NCBI RefSeq assembly: GCF_000344615.1
Contig: NZ_KB467824.1
Location: 2,359,747 to 2,423,746, forward strand
Length of the DNA stretch: 64,000 bases
Source: Janthinobacterium sp. CG3
Lineage (GTDB): Bacteria; Pseudomonadota; Gammaproteobacteria; Burkholderiales; Burkholderiaceae_D
Reading direction: 5' to 3'
The notes under the pieces are model-generated. The model worked only from the letters and a program-made list of their open reading frames with translations, was not told the origin of the DNA and did not search any database. Shown piece after piece: positions 10,501 through 17,475 of the stretch (position 1 is the first letter of the stretch; every line of letters starts with the position of its first letter). The translations under genes and the position numbers were made by a program.

Positions 10501-11101
10501 GCCCGGTTTGCTCCGGCGACACATAGGCCCAGTCCGCCACCGGCGCGGCGCCGGCCGCCGCCGACGGCGCCACGTCGCCGGTCGCCAGGCTCAGGTCGAC
10601 CAGCAGCAACTGCCGCTGCGGACCGAGTAAAAAATTCGCCGGGCGGATGTCGCGATGGATCAGCTGTGCCGCATGCAGGCCGGCGACGATGCGCGCCAGT
10701 TGGCACGCCAGGCGCAGACAGGTGGCCACGTCAAAGGACTGGCACTGCAAGGCGGCCTCGAAGGACTCGCCGGCGGCATGGTCGAGCACCATCAGCGGCG
10801 GGCGCGCCTGGTCGAACAGCGCCAGCGCCTTGACGATGCCGTGCACGTCGAGCGAGCGCAGCGCCGCGTATTCCCTGCGCAGACTGGAAAGCTGCTCGGG
10901 CAGCGACGCACCCGGCGCCAGCAGTTTCACGATGGCGGCGCCGCCGTGTTGCGCGGAACGGGCAAAATACAGCGATGAACCATTCCTGCGAGCAATTAAC
11001 CCGAGGATCCGGTAAGCGCATCCGCTGCCGCAGTTGACCACGTCGGGGTGGACTTGCGTGTCAATCGCCGTCGCGGTCCCTAAAACACCATTGCTCGTCA
11101 T
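4565..11101 (-). CDS. Giant sensor: Ser/Thr kinase-like, STAND ATPase, TPR-like region, GAF, two PAS, GGDEF-EAL
   Basis: The protein has 2178 residues if it starts at the ATG at 11101 (MTSNGVLGTA); an in-frame extension reaches 11173. Domains in order: a protein-kinase-like fold at about 25-300 with 'LIHRDIRPANFLL' (HRD and Asn present) but DLS in place of DFG; an AAA/STAND ATPase at about 330-620 with Walker A 'GYAGIGKSALAGEL'; a long helical repeat region at about 640-1230; GAF at about 1265-1410; two PAS domains at about 1435-1690; GGDEF at about 1700-1870 with intact 'GGDEF' and an upstream REGD inhibitory site; and EAL at about 1890-2140 with 'EALLRW', 'ELEITEST' and 'IDDFGTGYSSLGYL' intact. 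It is probably cytoplasmic and makes and/or degrades cyclic-di-GMP in response to a kinase/STAND input. The kinase-STAND-GAF architecture usually ends in a histidine kinase, so the GGDEF-EAL output is unusual. It is transcribed divergently from the phospholipase-D gene. Confidence 0.9.
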   Translation of the reverse strand: MTSNGVLGTATAIDTQVHPDVVNCGSGCAYRILGLIARRNGSSLYFARSAQHGGAAIVKLLAPGASLPEQLSSLRREYAALRSLDVHGIVKALALFDQARPPLMVLDHAAGESFEAALQCQSFDVATCLRLACQLARIVAGLHAAQLIHRDIRPANFLLGPQRQLLLVDLSLATGDVAPSAAAGAAPVADWAYVSPEQTGRMNRGVDYRSDFYSLGVTLYRMLTGQLPCRGNDPMEWAHCHIARVPRPPAELAPGIPAPLSDIVMKLLAKMPEDRYQSAHGLLHDLDTCLAQWEAGAAMPPFPLGAHDRPERIQIPQRLVGRDSELAQVVGSFDAMLASGRAALLLITGYAGIGKSALAGELRQPVLARRGFFISGKFDQYQREIPYATVTDALRELVRQILTESEEGVAAWRRKVRAAVGANGKLIVDVLPQAELIIGAQAPVPEVPPAEAENRFLMVFERFIRAFAQAAHPLTLFLDDLQWADAASLRLVAQLLSSPSPCSLLVAGAYRDNEVGPGHPLSRMLVGAGAGAVTRVVLAPLAEDAVRALIDETLRCGHGEAAQLAQLVYEKTRGNPFFMTQFIGELEEERMLAFDPQSRTWRWDLGKISAKGYTDNVAVLMVAKMARLPDPAKSVLQRLACLGSGASTAALANVCGRAEPATQAALSAAQAAGLVTRTDNAVYFLHDRVQEAAYLSIPLSARAALHLQIGRALIGGKTPAQVEEAVFAIVDQFNRGGDAVADPGDKALLCQLNLMAGKKALASRAHASACNFLDRAMALLPPTAWQTQYQQAYAIALALSECEHFAGNFQRADQLANLILTNARSPGDCADVYLLRIQLYQTAGRYDDALGAMVEGVGRFGLHFPTDMAAIEAAIAAEVRDIAACLRDKKMADVIDAPESSDSGMASVIALLVEAIAPAYSSRPEYFALITAWTVKLSLRHGHTAGSCFAYSVYGTILLSRFGDVESAFVFSELALQLNSRRAAPRFKGRVLFVHAITFMPWKEAIAGSVPMLEQAFGASLEVGDLVFANYIAVCHFWPMLQQGAALDEVLATARRNGEFARDNHNETVYDAIRFEQQLVLSLKGRTRAPGSLDGDDFDEVPCLAALEKANFSAGLYIAYIVKQMCAFMYGDYAGALAHARQAALNVNQTGTIMVLDGAHHFYFALALAALCPSEPGEEQARFAGLLATELERHALWAAHCPQNYLSSHALVGAEIARIEGRAGDAERLYQQAIGAARDNGLVQNEAIAYELASKFYRGRGFELIADTYLSEACTHYRRWGAQGKAEQLHTSRPALSAGAVAVPLDVLSITKASQAISSRITLNELADTLLHIVLENAGAQAGSLLLSNNEGLELAAEASVDQDAVQVRIHDRVAPAEASLPAAILNYVQHSREEVLLPDVAQPNVFSSDPYFARHQPKSVLCLPILRQGGLVGLLYLENNLLTHAFSSERVAALKLLTSQAAISLENAQLYADLRQENSRRKRAEQQATQLAAIVTSSDDAIIGKTLDGTIVSWNAGAERMYGYSANEALGRPISILAPPELPDETPGILARLRRRERVLHHETVRMRKDGRRIDVSISFSPICDASGRLTGASLIAREIGERKLAEQALREKDAQIRRLVESNMIGVTFWNTAGDISYANDAFLELSGYSREDLASGELRWSDMTPPEYHALDVRAIEEAMRTGTCAPYEKEYIRKDGQRVHVLIGRAMFEGSRESGVSFVLDLSARKQAEEQIRHMADHDALTGLPNRALLQDRMTQAIAQAHRNQGRVAILFIDLDYFKNINDSLGHHIGDIVLQMTSVRLQKCLREGDSVARLGGDEFVLSLPMVNDSGDAAQVAQKVLDILLKPFIVEGHELHVSGSVGISLYPDDGTEVESLMRAADTAMYHAKETGRGNFQFFTPALNHAAQQRMVVGNRLRQALARQEFVLHYQPQVDMQSGTTFSTEALLRWQPPGGAPISCGAFIANAEESGLIVPLGEWVLREACKQLRVWHDGGRPELKIAVNLSPRQLEQSDFCALVAHILAETGVPASALELEITESTLMQRSDFNLAALTRLSKMGVRLSIDDFGTGYSSLGYLQRFPVHALKIDQSFVRDIGTDPNDTALVSAIIAMAASLHLNVMAEGVETSQQAEFLLAHNCLAGQGFYFSKAVPAEMLSALFKADANPVLRTHPELRL

Positions 11102-11286
11102 TGTGCGTCCAGTTCCAGCGCCTGCTGATCGGAATAAAATTGGACCCGGCGCCGGCGCGCGAGTTCCGCGCATCGCACCGCGCAGGGTTCGCTAGCGAAC
11201 CGATGCGTGGCGCCGGCCTGACTACAATCGGCTACGCCGCAAGACAAGTGGCCGCCCCCGTATTTTTTTTGGATGATAAGATTAAG

Positions 11287-12564
11287 ATGACAAAACACGC
11301 CGCCGTGATCGCCCTGACCGCCAGCGCCGCCACCCTGCTTGCCGGGTTTATCGCGCTAAACCTGGCGCCCGGCGAAAAGCGCATCGACACCCAGTTGACC
11401 CGCCAATACAATGTCGCGGACCCGCAGTTCCGGCGCTCGATGGGCGTGCTGCTCGGTCCGCCTATCCTGGAAGGCAACGCCGTCGAGGTGCTGCTGAACG
11501 GCGACGCCATCTTCGCCTCCATGCTCGCCGCCATCCGCGGCGCGCAACACAGCATTACCTTTGAAACCTATATCTACTGGTCGGAGTCGATCGGCAAGCA
11601 ATTCAGCGAGGCGCTGATGGAGCGCGCGCGCGCCGGCGTCAAGGTGCATGTCATGCTCGACTTCGTCGGCAGCGCCAAGATGGACCTGGCCGCGCTCGAC
11701 GCGATGAAGCAGGCCGGCGTGCAGCTGGAACGCTACCACAAGCCGGTGTGGTGGAAGCTGGCGCGCCTGAACAACCGCACCCACCGCAAATTGCTGGTCG
11801 TCGACGGCAAGGTCGGCTTCACCGGCGGCGTCGGCATCGCCGACCAATGGCGCGGCAACGCCCAGGACGACAAGCACTGGCGCGACAGCCATTTCCGCGT
11901 CGAAGGCCCGGTGGTCGGCCAGATCCAGGCGGTGTTTATCGACAACTGGACCAAGAGCACCGGCCGCGTGCTCGACGGCGTCGACTATTTCCCGCCGTTG
12001 AGCGCGGCCGGCCGGCACCCGGCGCAGATGTTCAGCAGCTCGCCCACCGGCGGCAGCGAAAGCATGCACCTGATGTACCTGATGGCGATCACCTCCGCCG
12101 AACGCAGCATCCACCTGTCGAGTTCGTATTTCGTGCCCGACGAGCTAACCGTGAAGGCGCTGGCGGCCGCGGCCCGGCGCGGCGTCAAGGTGCACATCAT
12201 CACGCCCGGCGGCAACATTGACTCCGAGGTGGTGCGCAGCGCCTCGCATGCGCGCTGGGGCGACCTGCTGGCGGCCGGCGTGCGCATCGCCGAATTCCAG
12301 CCGACCATGTTCCACGTCAAGGCGCTGGTGGTCGACTCGCTGCTGGTGTCGGTCGGCTCGACCAATTTCGACAACCGTTCGTTCAGCCTGAACGACGAAG
12401 CCAACCTGAACGTGTTTGACCGCGCTTTCGCCGAGCGCCAGATCGCCATTTTCGAAGCCGACCTGCTGCGCTCAAAAAACGTCACGCTGCAGGATTGGCA
12501 AAACCGGCCCTTGTTGCAAAAAGGGTTGGACCAGCTGGCCTCGCTAGTCGGCGCGCAATTGTGA
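11287..12564 (+). CDS. Phospholipase D-like / cardiolipin synthase family protein
   Basis: I chose the ATG at 11287, giving 425 residues, because it opens a hydrophobic anchor (TASAATLLAGFIAL). The open frame reaches upstream to 11101, but that part has no family features. Two HKD motifs are present: 'HRKLLVVDG' at about residue 175 and 'HVKALVVD' at about 350, each followed by the expected G-G/N and S-x-N-F-D segments. The family condenses phosphatidylglycerol to cardiolipin at the inner membrane or transfers phosphatidyl groups. It has one N-terminal segment rather than the two of ClsA, so the exact subfamily is open. Confidence 0.85.
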   Translation: MTKHAAVIALTASAATLLAGFIALNLAPGEKRIDTQLTRQYNVADPQFRRSMGVLLGPPILEGNAVEVLLNGDAIFASMLAAIRGAQHSITFETYIYWSESIGKQFSEALMERARAGVKVHVMLDFVGSAKMDLAALDAMKQAGVQLERYHKPVWWKLARLNNRTHRKLLVVDGKVGFTGGVGIADQWRGNAQDDKHWRDSHFRVEGPVVGQIQAVFIDNWTKSTGRVLDGVDYFPPLSAAGRHPAQMFSSSPTGGSESMHLMYLMAITSAERSIHLSSSYFVPDELTVKALAAAARRGVKVHIITPGGNIDSEVVRSASHARWGDLLAAGVRIAEFQPTMFHVKALVVDSLLVSVGSTNFDNRSFSLNDEANLNVFDRAFAERQIAIFEADLLRSKNVTLQDWQNRPLLQKGLDQLASLVGAQL

Positions 12565-12572
12565 GCAGATTG

Positions 12573-12690
12573 CGTCGCTCGGCTTAGCCCATTGGGCGTC
12601 ACCCCGGGGTCAAACGGGGGACACCATGTCGCCGAGGGTCCGCCCCCGCTTCCGCGTCCCGGCTTGTAGGGTTGGCGGCGCTTGAGACGC
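12573..12690. repeat. Degenerate intergenic palindromic element (GTAGG...GGGCGTMACCC type)
   Basis: The block holds 'TTAGCCCATTGGGCGTCACC' and later 'CCATGTCG'. It matches in order the better preserved element at 15063-15147 ('TTAGCCCAAGGGGCGTAACC', 'CCATGTCG'). The arms have decayed, so this copy is called by similarity to the second one. Elements of this type recur between genes in many proteobacteria; no function is assigned. Confidence 0.45.
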
Positions 12691-12694
12691 TAGT

Positions 12695-12770
12695 TGTTAA
12701 CAGAATCTGTGGATAAGTTTGTTAACAAGCTTCTCCCTGGCGCCTTAAGTCCTTGCTTTGAAACAAAAAA
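12695..12770. repeat. Intergenic repeat with consensus DnaA box, copy 1
   Basis: A 27-base block at 12704-12730 is identical to 14919-14945. It contains TGTGGATAA, the reverse complement of the perfect DnaA box TTATCCACA, and is followed by the palindrome TTGTTAACAA. Similarity continues for about 40 bases with the same spacing (TAAGTnCTTGnTTT). It lies between the 3' ends of the phospholipase-D gene and the MepB gene. No gene is visible in this interval. Confidence 0.6.
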
Positions 12771-12821
12771 ACACGATTGCGCGTTTTCCGGGCAGCGTGG
12801 ACAAACCGGCGTGGCTGCACG

Positions 12822-13373
12822 TCATACGTGGAGCAGCTGGCGCAAGCGCGCCGCCGCGCCGGCGTCATGCGGCTCCAGAGCAACGAAGTAGCGCAACTGC
12901 CACTGCTGGGTCTTGATCGCGTCCTTGGCCAGCGGTTTGCTCCAGGGCGGGTAGACGCGAATGGCGCGCTTGCCGCCGTGGGCATCGCGCGACATCACGC
13001 CGTGCTTGAGCAGGGCTTGCTGGTCGAACACAAACTGGCCGCGGTGGCCGGCGCCGGCCACGCTCACCACCACGAAGTCGATGCCGTCGCCGCTGTCGAG
13101 CGGGGCAATCTCGTCGCCCGGCGCAGGCCGTTTCCAGACGGTGACGAATTGGCCGATCTTGGTGGGCGTCGTCTTGGCCACGCGAAATACCACGGCGCGC
13201 CCCTGCAAAGCCAGGCGGCAGGCGCCGTATTCACCGCTCTCCGGCTCGCGTTGCGGCGCGCGCGTCGTCGCCACGCCGGCCTGCTGGTAAAGGCCGCCAA
13301 GGGCCTGCACCAAGTCGCGCGGCACGGCGCCGATGGCGGGGTCGTGCATGCTTGCTTCGCTGGCGGCAGCCAT
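12822..13373 (-). CDS. MepB family protein
   Basis: The protein has 183 residues with an AAAGAG ribosome binding site about 7 bases before the ATG at 13373. Recognisable MepB-family features are 'YGACRLALQGRAVVFRVAKT', 'PTKIGQFVTVWKRP', 'GIDFVVV', 'GQFVFDQQALLKHGV' and a terminal 'KTQQWQLRYF'. MepB is a small cytoplasmic protein first named in a staphylococcal efflux operon (mepRAB); its biochemical role is not established. Here it stands alone with no MepR or MepA nearby, so no efflux role can be inferred from context. Confidence 0.75.
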   Translation of the reverse strand: MAAASEASMHDPAIGAVPRDLVQALGGLYQQAGVATTRAPQREPESGEYGACRLALQGRAVVFRVAKTTPTKIGQFVTVWKRPAPGDEIAPLDSGDGIDFVVVSVAGAGHRGQFVFDQQALLKHGVMSRDAHGGKRAIRVYPPWSKPLAKDAIKTQQWQLRYFVALEPHDAGAAARLRQLLHV

Positions 13374-13460
13374 GTCGGTCTCTTTAGAAAAAAAAGAAAT
13401 AGTAACACAAGTGCAACTTCTGATTAAGTTGTCTGTCGTCGTATGATAAACGGCGAGGAA

Positions 13461-13760
13461 TTAGCGACACGTGCCGGCACATCCCCACCTCCCCCACCCT
13501 CCCAGCCGGGATGAAGTACTGCGTCGCCACCGCGTCGTTGCGCACGCCCAAGCCCATCGACAGGTATAACTGGTGCGCCGCCTCGATGGCTGCCCTGTCC
13601 GGCCCCACGCCCAGGCCCGGCTTACCTCGTGTGCGGAGTAGCCGTTCTCGGCGGCGCACGGATCTTCGGCGTAGGCCGGCACCTGGTGTTGATCGCGGCA
13701 CCGGGCAATTGCCTCTTTCGGCGACCAGGGGCGCACGCAATGTCGTCCGATGCTTTTCAT
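13461..13760 (-). pseudogene. Probable frameshifted small hypothetical gene
   Basis: Two minus-strand frames seem to be pieces of one protein. The first runs from the ATG at 13760 ([20 protein letters not shown]...) to about 13622. The other continues from about 13622 to 13500 with a plausible ordered sequence ([20 protein letters not shown], then [13 protein letters not shown]). A one-base indel near 13622 would join them. I do not recognise the family. The rest of 13374-13903 contains only the upstream region of the FliD-like gene. The call rests on codon pattern alone. Confidence 0.3.
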
Positions 13761-13903
13761 TTTATGAAATGTTCTTCATGGCGAGCAAGCCCGCCCTTTC
13801 AACCAAAGAACATTCACTTACACAATCCTCAGACGAATCGGGCCATACCGGCGTATGCTGGGGTAAATTTCCGATACAACAGCGCAGCGTCCAAGGAGTT
13901 GCC

Positions 13904-14881
13904 ATGTCGATCTCACCAGTGAATCTCCGCAACTTGCCGTCCAGTCTGACTCAGTTCAAAGGCCGGACCCTGGCGTCCCTGTTCGACCGGAACGCCCCCG
14001 CCCTGTCGTCCGGCAACCCGGCCGGCGCGTTCGCCGATACGCGCTTTCTCAATCGCACTGGAAACGCCTTGCTCGATGCAGGCCCGCCACTGTCAAGCAG
14101 CGCTTCGTTCGGTAGCGTGCTGGATCAATTTAGCGCCTCCATGCGTGCGGCGGAGTTACCCACCTCGACGAAGCCAACCGGATTGGATTCCTCGCGGCCG
14201 TTCAGCCAGCCGGGACAGAACGTGGTAACGGTGCTGAATCGGGTCGAGGTGTCGTTCAAGGCGCAATTTTCCGAGTTGGGCGAGATGCGAAAAAGCCTAG
14301 CCCAGCAGCAGGACGCCGCGCATAAATTGACCGTGCTCGACGCAGAAAGTTCAAGTGCCGATATCAAGGTCGCGCTCGATAATTTTGTGGCGAGCTATAA
14401 CGCCGGCGTCAAACGCTTTGCGCCGGACATCGCCGCCGGCGGCGTGCTGGAAGGTAGTTGGGAGGCGGCCCGCGCGCGCTTTGCCACCGAGCGCGATATC
14501 AATAATTTCCTGAACGGCGCCGAAGCCGGCCTCAAAGGCGGCTTGGCCGCGCTGGGCATCAGTACCGATCCGAACACGGGACTAGCCTCGATTGACGATG
14601 CAAAGTTGGACAACGCACTGGCGCACGACAAGGGCGTCGTTGCCGCTGCCGTGAACGACTTCGCCACCAACTTCGTCGCCACCGTTGCGGACCTCAACGC
14701 CACAGACCACGCGCAGGTGCGGCAAATGGCCAACCTGGACCGCGCGGTTCACTGGATCGACGCCAACAAGGCTGCCGTGCAAAAGGAGTTCGGCCCTGGC
14801 GCCGCCGCGACACCCGACGACGCTTTCGCAAAAGCCGCCGCGCGGTATGAACAAATGGCGCGCCTGATCGGCAATTCATGA
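13904..14881 (+). CDS. FliD-like hypothetical protein (flagellar cap-like C-terminal motif)
   Basis: The start at 13904 is set by AAGGAG seven bases upstream; the longer open frame from 13511 has no such site. The protein has 325 residues. The N-terminal 100 residues are low-complexity, rich in Ser, Pro and Ala, with no signal peptide. The middle and C-terminal part recall FliD: an 'ALDNFVASYN' helix, then 'GLAALGISTDPNTGLASIDD', 'AKLDNALAHDKGVVAAAVND' and a closing helical segment. FliD has the same order of L-G-I, D-x-x-T-G-x-L-x-x-D and L-x-x-A-L before the coiled-coil end. No other flagellar gene is nearby and the length is below that of FliD, so this is an orphan of unknown role. It is flanked by the DnaA-box repeats. 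Confidence 0.6.
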   Translation: MSISPVNLRNLPSSLTQFKGRTLASLFDRNAPALSSGNPAGAFADTRFLNRTGNALLDAGPPLSSSASFGSVLDQFSASMRAAELPTSTKPTGLDSSRPFSQPGQNVVTVLNRVEVSFKAQFSELGEMRKSLAQQQDAAHKLTVLDAESSSADIKVALDNFVASYNAGVKRFAPDIAAGGVLEGSWEAARARFATERDINNFLNGAEAGLKGGLAALGISTDPNTGLASIDDAKLDNALAHDKGVVAAAVNDFATNFVATVADLNATDHAQVRQMANLDRAVHWIDANKAAVQKEFGPGAAATPDDAFAKAAARYEQMARLIGNS

Positions 14882-14907
14882 CGCAGCCGCGTTGATCCGG
14901 GAGCAGG

Positions 14908-14990
14908 GTTACTCACAAAATCTGTGGATAAGTTTGTTAACAAGCACACCCCCATTGGACTAAGTGCTTGTTTTCAAATAACAATCGCCT
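14908..14990. repeat. Intergenic repeat with consensus DnaA box, copy 2
   Basis: This is the second copy of the element at 12695. Its 27-base identical core at 14919-14945 contains TGTGGATAA and the TTGTTAACAA palindrome, followed by the same TAAGTnCTTGnTTT segment. It lies just after the FliD-like gene in the same orientation as copy 1, so the two copies bracket the MepB and FliD-like genes. Confidence 0.6.
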
Positions 14991-15062
14991 GCTGTAGAAG
15001 ATTTAAGCAGTGGGCCGCCGTCAACTCAAGCGCGGCGCCATTGCCGTAAAGTGAAGAATTTT

Positions 15063-15147
15063 CGTAGGTTGGGTTAGCCCAAGGGGCGTAACCCGACGCG
15101 CGCCGCTGCGGACCATGTCGGATTACGCGTCGTTAATCCGACCTACG
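15063..15147. repeat. Intergenic inverted-repeat element (CGTAGGTTGGGTTA ... TAATCCGACCTACG)
   Basis: The outer arms CGTAGGTTGGGTTA and TAATCCGACCTACG are imperfect inverted repeats with two mismatches. Inside is GGGCGTAACCCGAC. This is a familiar non-coding repeat of proteobacterial genomes and could fold into a hairpin beyond the 3' end of topB. A degraded copy lies at 12573. Confidence 0.6.
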
Positions 15148-15194
15148 GAAGCCTATCCGGGCCGATGCCGCCCGACAGCAAGGCTATTGGCGCC

Positions 15195-17288
15195 TCAGCC
15201 GTTTTCCGTGTGCCGGCACGCGGGGAATGCCGAGCAGCCGAAAAAGGGGCCGCTCGCGCTGCTGCGCGCACGCATGCCCTTGCCGCATTTCGGGCAAGCC
15301 TTGGCGCCCTCCCCGGCCTCCGCCCCAGCCGCCTTCGCCTTCGCCGGCCGGGCCGCCGGCTTGCGCCGCCCCTTGACCGGCTTGCCGGCCGGCGCCGCGC
15401 GCTGCTGCGGCGCCACCGGAATATCGCTCGGCATGTCGCGGGTCGCCTCGCCCGACTTGACCGCGTCCACCAGCTTGCTGACAAACTGCAACTGCCGCGC
15501 CATGAAGTCTTGCGCGCTCATTTTTCCCTCGGATACGCGCGCCAACAATTCCTCGAAATAGGCGGTCAGGTCCGGCTTGCGCAGCTGCACCGGCGCGCAT
15601 TTGTAGAGCGCGCGCCCGCGCAGGGTCGAGATATACACGCTGCCCTTGCCTTCCGCGCGCTCTTCGATATACCAACGCGAGATCAGGTCGTCGACGATGT
15701 TGGCGCGCGTGGCCGGCGTGCCGATGCCAATCTCGCGGATGACTTTCTTGACCCGCTCGTCCGTCACCAGCTTGTAGGCCTTTTCCATCGCGTCGATAAT
15801 CAGCGCGCCGTTGAAGCGCGGCGGCGGCTTGGTCTTGCCTTCGTTGACCTTGGCCGCGGCTATGCGCGCCGGCTCGCCCTTTTGCATGGCCGGCAGTAGC
15901 ACCACGTCCTGGCCGTCCTCCTTGTTGTTGCCGCGGGCCGGGTACAGCGCTTGCCAGCCCTTTTGCTTTTCCACCGCGCCGGCGGCTTTGAACAGGTGTC
16001 CGGCGCACGCCACCCGCACGCTGGTCGCGTCGTACAGGTAGACCGGATAAAACTGCGCCAGGAAGCGCCGCACGATCAATTTGTAGACCGCCAGTTCCAT
16101 CTTCGACAGGGCGCCCAGCTTGTAACCCTTGCGCTCGGTCGGCCGGATGCCGTGGTGGTCGCCGATCTTCTTGCTGTTCCAGGCGTGGCTGCGGATGCTG
16201 TAGTCGGGCGCGCCGGGAAAGTCCCAGTCGGCGCCGAAATTGCTCCTGCACGCCTCGATGATCGAGCGCCCGAGCCGGTACTCGTCTTCCGGCAGGTGCG
16301 AGAAATCGGTGCGCGGGTAACTGGTCAGCTTGTGCGTTTCGTACAGCGACTGGGCGATTTTCAAGGTGTCGCTCGGCGACAGGCCGAAGGCGCGGTTGAC
16401 CTCCTTTTGCAGGTCGCCGAGCGAGTACGGCAAAGGCTGCAACTTCTTCTTGTCGCGCACGGTCTCGCAACTGGCGATGACGCCCGTTTGGCCGGTGACG
16501 GCGTCGACCACGGCCTGCGCCGCGGCCTGCTCGACAACGCGGCCGGCCTCGTCGACGAAGGGCGCGTCCTCGGGCGGCAGCCACTGGGCGGTGAAGCTGC
16601 CGCCCTTCACCGCGACCTCGGCGCTCACGCTGAAAATATCCTTGGGCTCGAAATTCTCGATCAACTCGTCGCGCTCGACAATCATGCTCAGCACATTGGT
16701 TTGCACGCGGCCGAAATGCAGCACGCCCGAGCCGCCCTTGGCGCGCAGCGCCTCCGTGTAGGCGCGGGTCAGGTTCATGCCGATCGACCAATCCGCTTCC
16801 GAGCGGCACATGGCCGAGCTGTACAGGTTGCGGTACTCGGCGTTGTCCTTGGCCGCCGCCAGCGCGCGTTGGATCGCCGGCAAGTTCATCTCTTGCAGCC
16901 ACAGCCGTCTGACCGGGCCGCGGTAATCGAAATAATCGAGCAACTCGTCGACGATCATCTGGCCCTCGCGCGCGGCGTCGCCGCAATGGGTGACGCGCTT
17001 GGCTTTCTTGATCAGCTTGCCGACGATGGCCAGTTGCGCCGCCGTCTTCGGATGCGCGCGCATTTTCCACTCGCCGTCGGCAATCACGATAGGCAAGTCG
17101 GCCAGGCGCCAGCGGCCGTACTTGGCGTCGTACGCCTGCGGCTCCTCCAGGCCGATCAGGTGGCCGATCGCGTACGACACCACCTTGCCGGCGACTTCAA
17201 AATAGCCGTCGCGCCGGACCACGTCGGCGCCCAGCGCGCGGGCGATGTCGAGCGCCATCGACGGTTTTTCCGCAATCAATAATTCCAT
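15195..17288 (-). CDS. topB: DNA topoisomerase III
   Basis: The start at 17288 (MELLIAEKPSMA) fits the family; an upstream in-frame extension crosses the SOS operator and is unlikely. The protein has 697 residues. The Toprim domain is at 1-150 with the catalytic 'EKPSMA' Glu/Lys. The active-site tyrosine lies in 'TSYPRTDFSHLPE' at about residue 330, and a C-terminal zinc-finger-like CPKCGKG...C...C follows a basic Ala/Lys/Pro linker. The enzyme decatenates and relaxes DNA by single-strand passage. The acidic metal motif, normally DPDREGQ, reads DAAREGQ at about residue 104, so its second Asp is missing. A consensus LexA box 20 bases upstream predicts SOS control. Confidence 0.93.
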   Translation of the reverse strand: MELLIAEKPSMALDIARALGADVVRRDGYFEVAGKVVSYAIGHLIGLEEPQAYDAKYGRWRLADLPIVIADGEWKMRAHPKTAAQLAIVGKLIKKAKRVTHCGDAAREGQMIVDELLDYFDYRGPVRRLWLQEMNLPAIQRALAAAKDNAEYRNLYSSAMCRSEADWSIGMNLTRAYTEALRAKGGSGVLHFGRVQTNVLSMIVERDELIENFEPKDIFSVSAEVAVKGGSFTAQWLPPEDAPFVDEAGRVVEQAAAQAVVDAVTGQTGVIASCETVRDKKKLQPLPYSLGDLQKEVNRAFGLSPSDTLKIAQSLYETHKLTSYPRTDFSHLPEDEYRLGRSIIEACRSNFGADWDFPGAPDYSIRSHAWNSKKIGDHHGIRPTERKGYKLGALSKMELAVYKLIVRRFLAQFYPVYLYDATSVRVACAGHLFKAAGAVEKQKGWQALYPARGNNKEDGQDVVLLPAMQKGEPARIAAAKVNEGKTKPPPRFNGALIIDAMEKAYKLVTDERVKKVIREIGIGTPATRANIVDDLISRWYIEERAEGKGSVYISTLRGRALYKCAPVQLRKPDLTAYFEELLARVSEGKMSAQDFMARQLQFVSKLVDAVKSGEATRDMPSDIPVAPQQRAAPAGKPVKGRRKPAARPAKAKAAGAEAGEGAKACPKCGKGMRARSSASGPFFGCSAFPACRHTENG

Positions 17289-17307
17289 TTTCCCGCTCCG
17301 CCAAATA

Positions 17308-17323
17308 CTGTTTATACATACAG
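17308..17323 (-). promoter_or_regulatory. LexA (SOS) box upstream of topB
   Basis: CTGTTTATACATACAG fits the proteobacterial LexA consensus CTGT-N8-ACAG perfectly, with an AT-only core except for one C. It ends 20 bases before the topB ATG, where it would cover the promoter. No intact gene lies on the other side within 400 bases, so topB is the natural target. Confidence 0.85.
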
Positions 17324-17373
17324 TATATTCAAAACCGGGAAATGTCCAGCTTGTTCGCCTACAAGCTCCGTCC

Positions 17374-17475
17374 ATGGCGCTGATCAAGCAGTGGGTGGGT
17401 CGCTTTGTTCATTGGTATAAGCATGAGTACCGCCACATCCTGAGGAGCTCGCGCCTCGTCGACCGCCCTACGTAA
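17374..17475 (+). pseudogene. IS3-family transposase C-terminal remnant
   Basis: A 33-codon frame contains 'WVGRFVHWYKHEYRH', which matches the end of the IS3-family OrfB integrase domain (W-x-x-x-F-V-x-W-Y-N-x-x-H-R-H-S). The reading stops soon after without the rest of the domain. Upstream catalytic regions are absent. It marks an old insertion between topB and the T6SS locus. Confidence 0.55.

Noticed and set aside
12704..14945. DnaA boxes as a replication origin
   Set aside because: Only one consensus box per repeat, no AT-rich unwinding region, and no dnaA, dnaN or parAB nearby.
15951..17282. 443-codon plus-strand frame opposite topB
   Set aside because: Shadow of topB; the composition is that of reverse-complemented GC-rich codons.
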